Source: Phocaeicola faecalis (GTDB lineage: Bacteria; Bacteroidota; Bacteroidia; Bacteroidales; Bacteroidaceae). Taken from it: 63,858 nucleotides of DNA. The translations under genes were made by a program, and so were the position numbers. Of this stretch, positions 60,641 to 63,858 are shown in pieces. The notes under the pieces were generated by a model that saw only the letters and a program-made list of their open reading frames with translations, ran no database searches and had not been told where the DNA came from. The stretch is taken from contig NZ_JADNRM010000019.1 of assembly GCF_021730445.1 (NCBI RefSeq), forward strand, positions 6,989-70,846, given 5' to 3'. How positions within the stretch are numbered: the first letter of the stretch is position 1; every line of letters begins with the position of its first letter.

Positions 60641-61528
60641 TTACTCATAGTAGTGCATGAATATTTCCTCCAAAGAGGGCTCTTCCAAAAGCACATCGTC
60701 CAAATGCAGCAGGTGAAGCTTGTCGATGATCGCTGTGATATTGCCGTTATACATAAAGGAAACAGAGGTCTTGTCAGGACTCTCGGTGTAGTTGGCAATG
60801 CCGGGCAATCCCCAGAAGTCACGGGGAATGGTTGTTTTGACGGTGATTCTGACCTTTTTATAGCCGCTTTCCCGAAGCTCTTTGATGGACTGAATGCCCA
60901 CGAGCTTGCCTTCTTTTAAGATTGCCACCCGGTCACACAGCTTCTGTACTTCGCTGAGGACATGGGATGAGAAGAAAATGGTGGTTCCCCGGCTGTTCTC
61001 CTCCTTCAGAATATCGTAGAAAGCCTGCTGGATCAACGGGTCTAAGCCGCTGGTAGGCTCGTCCATAATCAGCAGCTTGGGCGAGGTCATGATGGCAGAC
61101 ACAATCCCCACCTTTTTCTTGTTACCCAGAGACAGGTCTGCTATTTTCCGGGTCAAATCCAGATTGAGGCGCTCAGAAAGCTCATACATTTTCGTTTCGC
61201 AGTCCCTGCCGTACAGGTCAGCGGTGTATTGCAGCAGTTCCCGTACCTTCATGTTTTCATAATAGCTGTTCTCGCTGGGAAGGTAGCCCACATCTCTGGC
61301 AATGACACTGGCCTTGGTCTGGCAGTCCAGACCGAAAATAGAGGCGTTGCCGCCGCTGGGATGGATCAGGCCCATCAGCGTGCGGATAGTGGTGGATTTT
61401 CCTGCACCGTTGGGGCCAATGAAGCCGAAAAACTCGCCCTCATTCACCGAGAAACTGAGGTCGTTGATCCCCCGATGTGTTCCATAGTGCTTGGTCAGCT
61501 GGTTTAAGACAATTGCTTGCTCCCTCAT
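60641..61528 (-). CDS. ABC transporter ATP-binding protein
   Basis: 295 residues: Walker A IGPNGAGKSTTIRTLMG (about 35), Q-loop region GYLPSENSYYENM, signature LSLGNKKKVGI, Walker B LLIMDEPTSGLD, and switch His in FFSSHVLSEVQ. A C-terminal domain of about 75 residues follows. This is the ATPase of an ABC-2 exporter with the two permeases downstream. The start is preceded by AAGGAGGAG. The IS1380-type element begins about 50 bp upstream, so any native promoter has little space. Confidence 0.87.
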   Translation of the reverse strand: MREQAIVLNQLTKHYGTHRGINDLSFSVNEGEFFGFIGPNGAGKSTTIRTLMGLIHPSGGNASIFGLDCQTKASVIARDVGYLPSENSYYENMKVRELLQYTADLYGRDCETKMYELSERLNLDLTRKIADLSLGNKKKVGIVSAIMTSPKLLIMDEPTSGLDPLIQQAFYDILKEENSRGTTIFFSSHVLSEVQKLCDRVAILKEGKLVGIQSIKELRESGYKKVRITVKTTIPRDFWGLPGIANYTESPDKTSVSFMYNGNITAIIDKLHLLHLDDVLLEEPSLEEIFMHYYE

Positions 61529-62091
61529 TTTTGATACTCCTCCTTATAACCTTAATTCCGCAACACTATAATTTAACTTTATTTATAAGTTCCTGAGCAA
61601 CAAAAAGTTGCCCAGGATTTTGCCATGTCAGAATTTTCACTTATCTTAGTGTTGCAAAAAGAAAACAAGCGAAAATCGTAACAAGGCGCTGCAAAGTACA
61701 AATAAAATTCGAAAAACTCACACCTTTTGGAGGAATTTTTTCAATCATGGAGAAATTTGACTCCATGCTTTCACCCGTTATCGACTCAACACTGGGTCAG
61801 AGATGCAGCAGTATCTTCGGATATCAGTTCAGCGAGATAGTCCGTTCGCTGATGAGCGTTTATTTCTGTGGCGGCTCATGCGTGGAAGATGTAACGTCAC
61901 AACTGATGCGCCATCTCTCGTATCATCCTACCCTTCGTACATGCAGCTCTGATACCATCCTCAGAGCCATCAAGGAACTGACACAGGAAAACATCTCCTA
62001 TACTTCCGACCAAGGCAAGACCTATGATTTCAATACTGCAGACAAACTCAACACATTGCGGGTCAACGTAAAAAGTTGAGGGATTTCATTT

Positions 62092-62988
62092 TCATGCATA
62101 TAATTTTGCTAGTCTGAAAAGGAAAAAATCTTTATCTTTTACCCCTCTGAATTGTGCTCTGAAAGCCTTGATTTTAGAGTTGAAACTTTCCGATGCAGCA
62201 TTTGTAGAACGCTTGTCAAAGAAGTTTAGAATTCTCTCATAATGCATATATATGGTTCTCACAACCTTTGCAAATGCTGTAAACCCGCTTCTCTCCACCC
62301 TGTCATACCACTTTGCCAGCATTGTGTATGCGACACCTTTGGATTTTGCGCAGTGATAAACCTGACCCAGCCCCATCGCCAGATAATATGCCTTCCTGAT
62401 ATCCGGATACTCACGGAAAAGTATCCTTGCCCTTTCCTTCTGCTCATTGCTCCATAGGCTCTCTTTCTTGTAGAGCAGATAAATGCTTCTTACCAGCAAC
62501 TGTGCTCTTGTATCCCCGTTTTCAAAAACGGCAGGCTGATAGGTCCTTCCTTGTACCTTGGCTTTAAGTATTTCCCTGTTCTCTTCGTCCAGTGCTTCCC
62601 ACCTTGCCTTGATGCGCATGTCTTGCAACGCCTCAAATGCCAGCTGTTGTACATGAAAACGGTCTATGACCTGCCTTGCTACGGGAAAACATGTGGAGGC
62701 TATCTTCGCCATATTGGCAGCCATATCAAGAGTTATCTCCCTTACCTGGAAGCGACGCCTACGTGAGAGTTGCAATAACACCCTGCATACATCTTCAGTG
62801 CGAGTACCCTTGATGATTGCTATAATGGAACCCTTGCCGCCTTTTCTTTCCTTATTTATGAGAACCGTGTAAAGTTCTCCGCGTGAGAGGCATACCTCAT
62901 CCAGTCCCACGTATGCACCAATGTTCTTCTCAAAGAGAATCCAATCCGATGCATGAGGCAGCTGCTCCCAGTCATGGTATCCGCTCAA
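62092..62988 (-). CDS. ISAon1-family transposase, catalytic part
   Basis: 298 residues from SGYHDWEQLPHASDW. DDE-type ISL3-like motifs: GAYVGLDEVCLSRGELYTVL (first Asp), VREITLDMAANMAKIASTCF followed by ARQVIDRFHVQQLAFEAL (second Asp), and the last Glu in NAASESFNSKIKAFRAQFRG. The same frame is open further upstream (to about 63085: YVDDLPVSCKTIGTLYGVDG), so translation probably enters from the upstream frame by a shift and not at an internal start. Likely active. Confidence 0.84.
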   Translation of the reverse strand: MSGYHDWEQLPHASDWILFEKNIGAYVGLDEVCLSRGELYTVLINKERKGGKGSIIAIIKGTRTEDVCRVLLQLSRRRRFQVREITLDMAANMAKIASTCFPVARQVIDRFHVQQLAFEALQDMRIKARWEALDEENREILKAKVQGRTYQPAVFENGDTRAQLLVRSIYLLYKKESLWSNEQKERARILFREYPDIRKAYYLAMGLGQVYHCAKSKGVAYTMLAKWYDRVERSGFTAFAKVVRTIYMHYERILNFFDKRSTNAASESFNSKIKAFRAQFRGVKDKDFFLFRLAKLYA

Positions 62989-63067
62989 ATGGTCACGGTA
63001 CTGGCGCTCCAGTTTATCGCCGTCGACTCCGTAAAGAGTGCCTATAGTCTTGCAGCTTACGGGAAGA

Positions 63068-63412
63068 TCATCTACATATCTCTTTTAAAAAAGACGCGAA
63101 TTCACGCGTCATGGATGTGCCTGAGGCTACCAGTTTCCAATTACGGGAAATGTACTTGCCTTCCGGTTTCAAGATCCAACGTCTGCGGCGAACATTGAGA
63201 AATACCTGCTTGCCACGAATGGGAAAGTCCTGAACAACTGTTGGCTCGAAGAATCCTTTACTCTCGGTATCTTTGCCGGAATACTCGGAGGGTACGATGT
63301 TCTTTTCTTCAAGGTAGATAACTATTTGGGTTGAATCCTCATGTACATTTACAACATCAAAATAATCAAGTGTGCCTGTAGGAAGCAGAAGGGAGTAACC
63401 GTCTTTTTGCAT
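63068..63412 (-). CDS. ISAon1-family transposase N-terminal region
   Basis: 114 residues: MQKDGYSLLLPTGTLDYFDV, YLEEKNIVPSEYSGKDTESK, FLNVRRRRWILKPEGKYISR, ending REFASFLKEICR. It is the DNA-binding N-terminal region that other ISL3-type enzymes have fused to the catalytic domain. Its end overlaps the start of the second frame at TCTTTTTTAAAAG; a +1 shift (or loss of one base) would fuse the two frames. ISAon1 elements are commonly annotated as two ORFs in this way. Confidence 0.8.
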   Translation of the reverse strand: MQKDGYSLLLPTGTLDYFDVVNVHEDSTQIVIYLEEKNIVPSEYSGKDTESKGFFEPTVVQDFPIRGKQVFLNVRRRRWILKPEGKYISRNWKLVASGTSMTREFASFLKEICR

Positions 63413-63858
63413 AGTCTTTGAAATTTGTTGACAGCAAAAATAAACATTTATTTTTTACCCCTCAACTTTTTACGTTGAGCCCACATTGCTTATAAACGCT
63501 TTGGTTTCTACAGGCGAGTTGAAGGAAATTGAGGAATACGATGTTGACTTTGACCATCAGTTCCTTGAAACGGAGAAGTATGATGCAAAACCGACCTACA
63601 AAAAGTTCCTCGGCTACAGGCCTGGCGTATATGTTATCGGTGACAAGATAGTCTATATCGAGAACAGCGATGGTAACACGAATGTGCGTTTTCATCAGGC
63701 AGACACCCATAAGAGATTCTTCGCTCTTCTGGAATCCCAGAACATCCGTGTAAATCGCTTCAGGGCAGACTGCGGTTCCTGCTCGAAGGAAATCGTCAGT
63801 GAGATAGAGAAGCATTGCAAACATTTCTACATCCGTGCCAACCGATGCAGTTCGCTCT

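Larger units (their letters stand above)
62060..63481 (-). mobile_element. ISAon1/ISL3-type insertion sequence, 1422 bp
   Basis: Terminal inverted repeats: left end GGGTCAACGTAAAAAGTTGA (62060 on), right end on the reverse strand GGCTCAACGTAAAAAGTTGA (63481 down), with one mismatch in 20. Both ends continue GGG. The 8-bp target CACATTGC is duplicated at 62052-62059 and 63482-63489. Two open frames on the minus strand code for the transposase. Confidence 0.85.
61590..63858 (+). mobile_element. IS1380-family insertion sequence, right end outside the window
   Basis: The left end is somewhere near 61590, where CCTGAGCAACAAAAAGTTGC begins an IS-end-like sequence; the exact first base cannot be set without the other end. 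The transposase starts at 61747 and runs off the window. It is interrupted at 62060 by another IS. IS1380-type elements of Bacteroides are known to switch on neighbouring genes by outward promoters. Confidence 0.65.
61747..63858 (+). pseudogene. IS1380-type transposase interrupted by ISAon1-like insertion
   Basis: The N-terminal part (61747-62059) reads MEKFDSMLSPVIDSTLGQRC, SVYFCGGSCVEDVTSQLMRH, ADKLNTL. After the insertion and one copy of CACATTGC the frame resumes at 63490 with LINALVSTGELKEIEEYDVD and FDHQFLETEKYD, which holds the first catalytic Asp region (Y-DVDFD), then RFRADCGSCSKEIV (second Asp). Joining TTG and CTT across the repeat gives an unbroken NTLLINALVS. It is cut by the window edge. 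With the insertion in place it cannot make a full transposase. Confidence 0.82.

Overview
The window comes from a Bacteroidales bacterium (Bacteroides, Phocaeicola or Parabacteroides type). The evidence is Mfa1/Mfa2-type fimbrial genes, Bacteroides promoters with a TAnnTTTG -7 box, start codons mostly without strong Shine-Dalgarno sequences, and a CTnDOT-like conjugative element with RteA/RteB regulators, a MobABC set and TraA-TraQ transfer genes. The species cannot be fixed from the sequence alone.

Layout. 1-3.4 kb is chromosomal flank: a fimbrial anchor gene cut by the left edge, a fimbrillin, and the truncated C-terminus of an Rpn-type nuclease. From about 3.5 kb an integrative conjugative element (ICE) runs to at least the lysozyme gene at 58.6 kb. 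It starts with two tandem tyrosine recombinases and three small helix-turn-helix (excisionase-like) genes. A RibD/DHFR-fold gene and rteB/rteA follow. Next come a PRTRC operon (E1-like ThiF, E2-like B, ubiquitin-like C, and E), a DprA-like gene, topB and DUF3945 genes. After these lie a NERD nuclease, an HU protein and small unknown genes, then the mobilization operon mobA-mobB-mobC. The divergent tra block follows: traABCD with its own terminator at 32.8 kb, and traE-traO, traQ and a lysozyme from 48.2 to 58.6 kb. The two halves are separated by about 15 kb of cargo.

The cargo is nested. An 11 kb integrative mobilizable element (IME), 33068-44098, is bounded by an imperfect 20-bp direct repeat. 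It carries a tyrosine integrase, two HTH proteins, a DNA-binding protein, a MobV relaxase with a nearby oriT-like hairpin, and a lipoprotein operon. One lipoprotein gene of that operon is itself split by a 4.3 kb insertion (HTH, a broken rteC, an outer-membrane barrel protein with a leader-peptide attenuator) flanked by CACGTTTA repeats. Outside the IME lie an ABC-F ATPase with a structured leader and an AbiEi/AbiEii toxin-antitoxin pair.

58.7-63.9 kb holds a truncated SnoaL gene, an ABC-2 transporter operon with strong Shine-Dalgarno sites (Firmicutes-like), and an IS1380-family element whose transposase is interrupted by an ISAon1/ISL3-type IS with an 8-bp target duplication.

The most unusual signal is in the non-coding DNA. 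Three close copies and one diverged copy of a structured repeat with a conserved core and covarying outer stems sit between ICE operons. Several long rod-like palindromes stand in front of genes, two of them with a terminator just before the start codon. A shared operator (TGACATCTGATGACA type) lies in front of three ICE transcription units, and a repeat array precedes the ParA-like traA. rteA and the rteC-like gene are both broken at poly(A) runs in the same direction.
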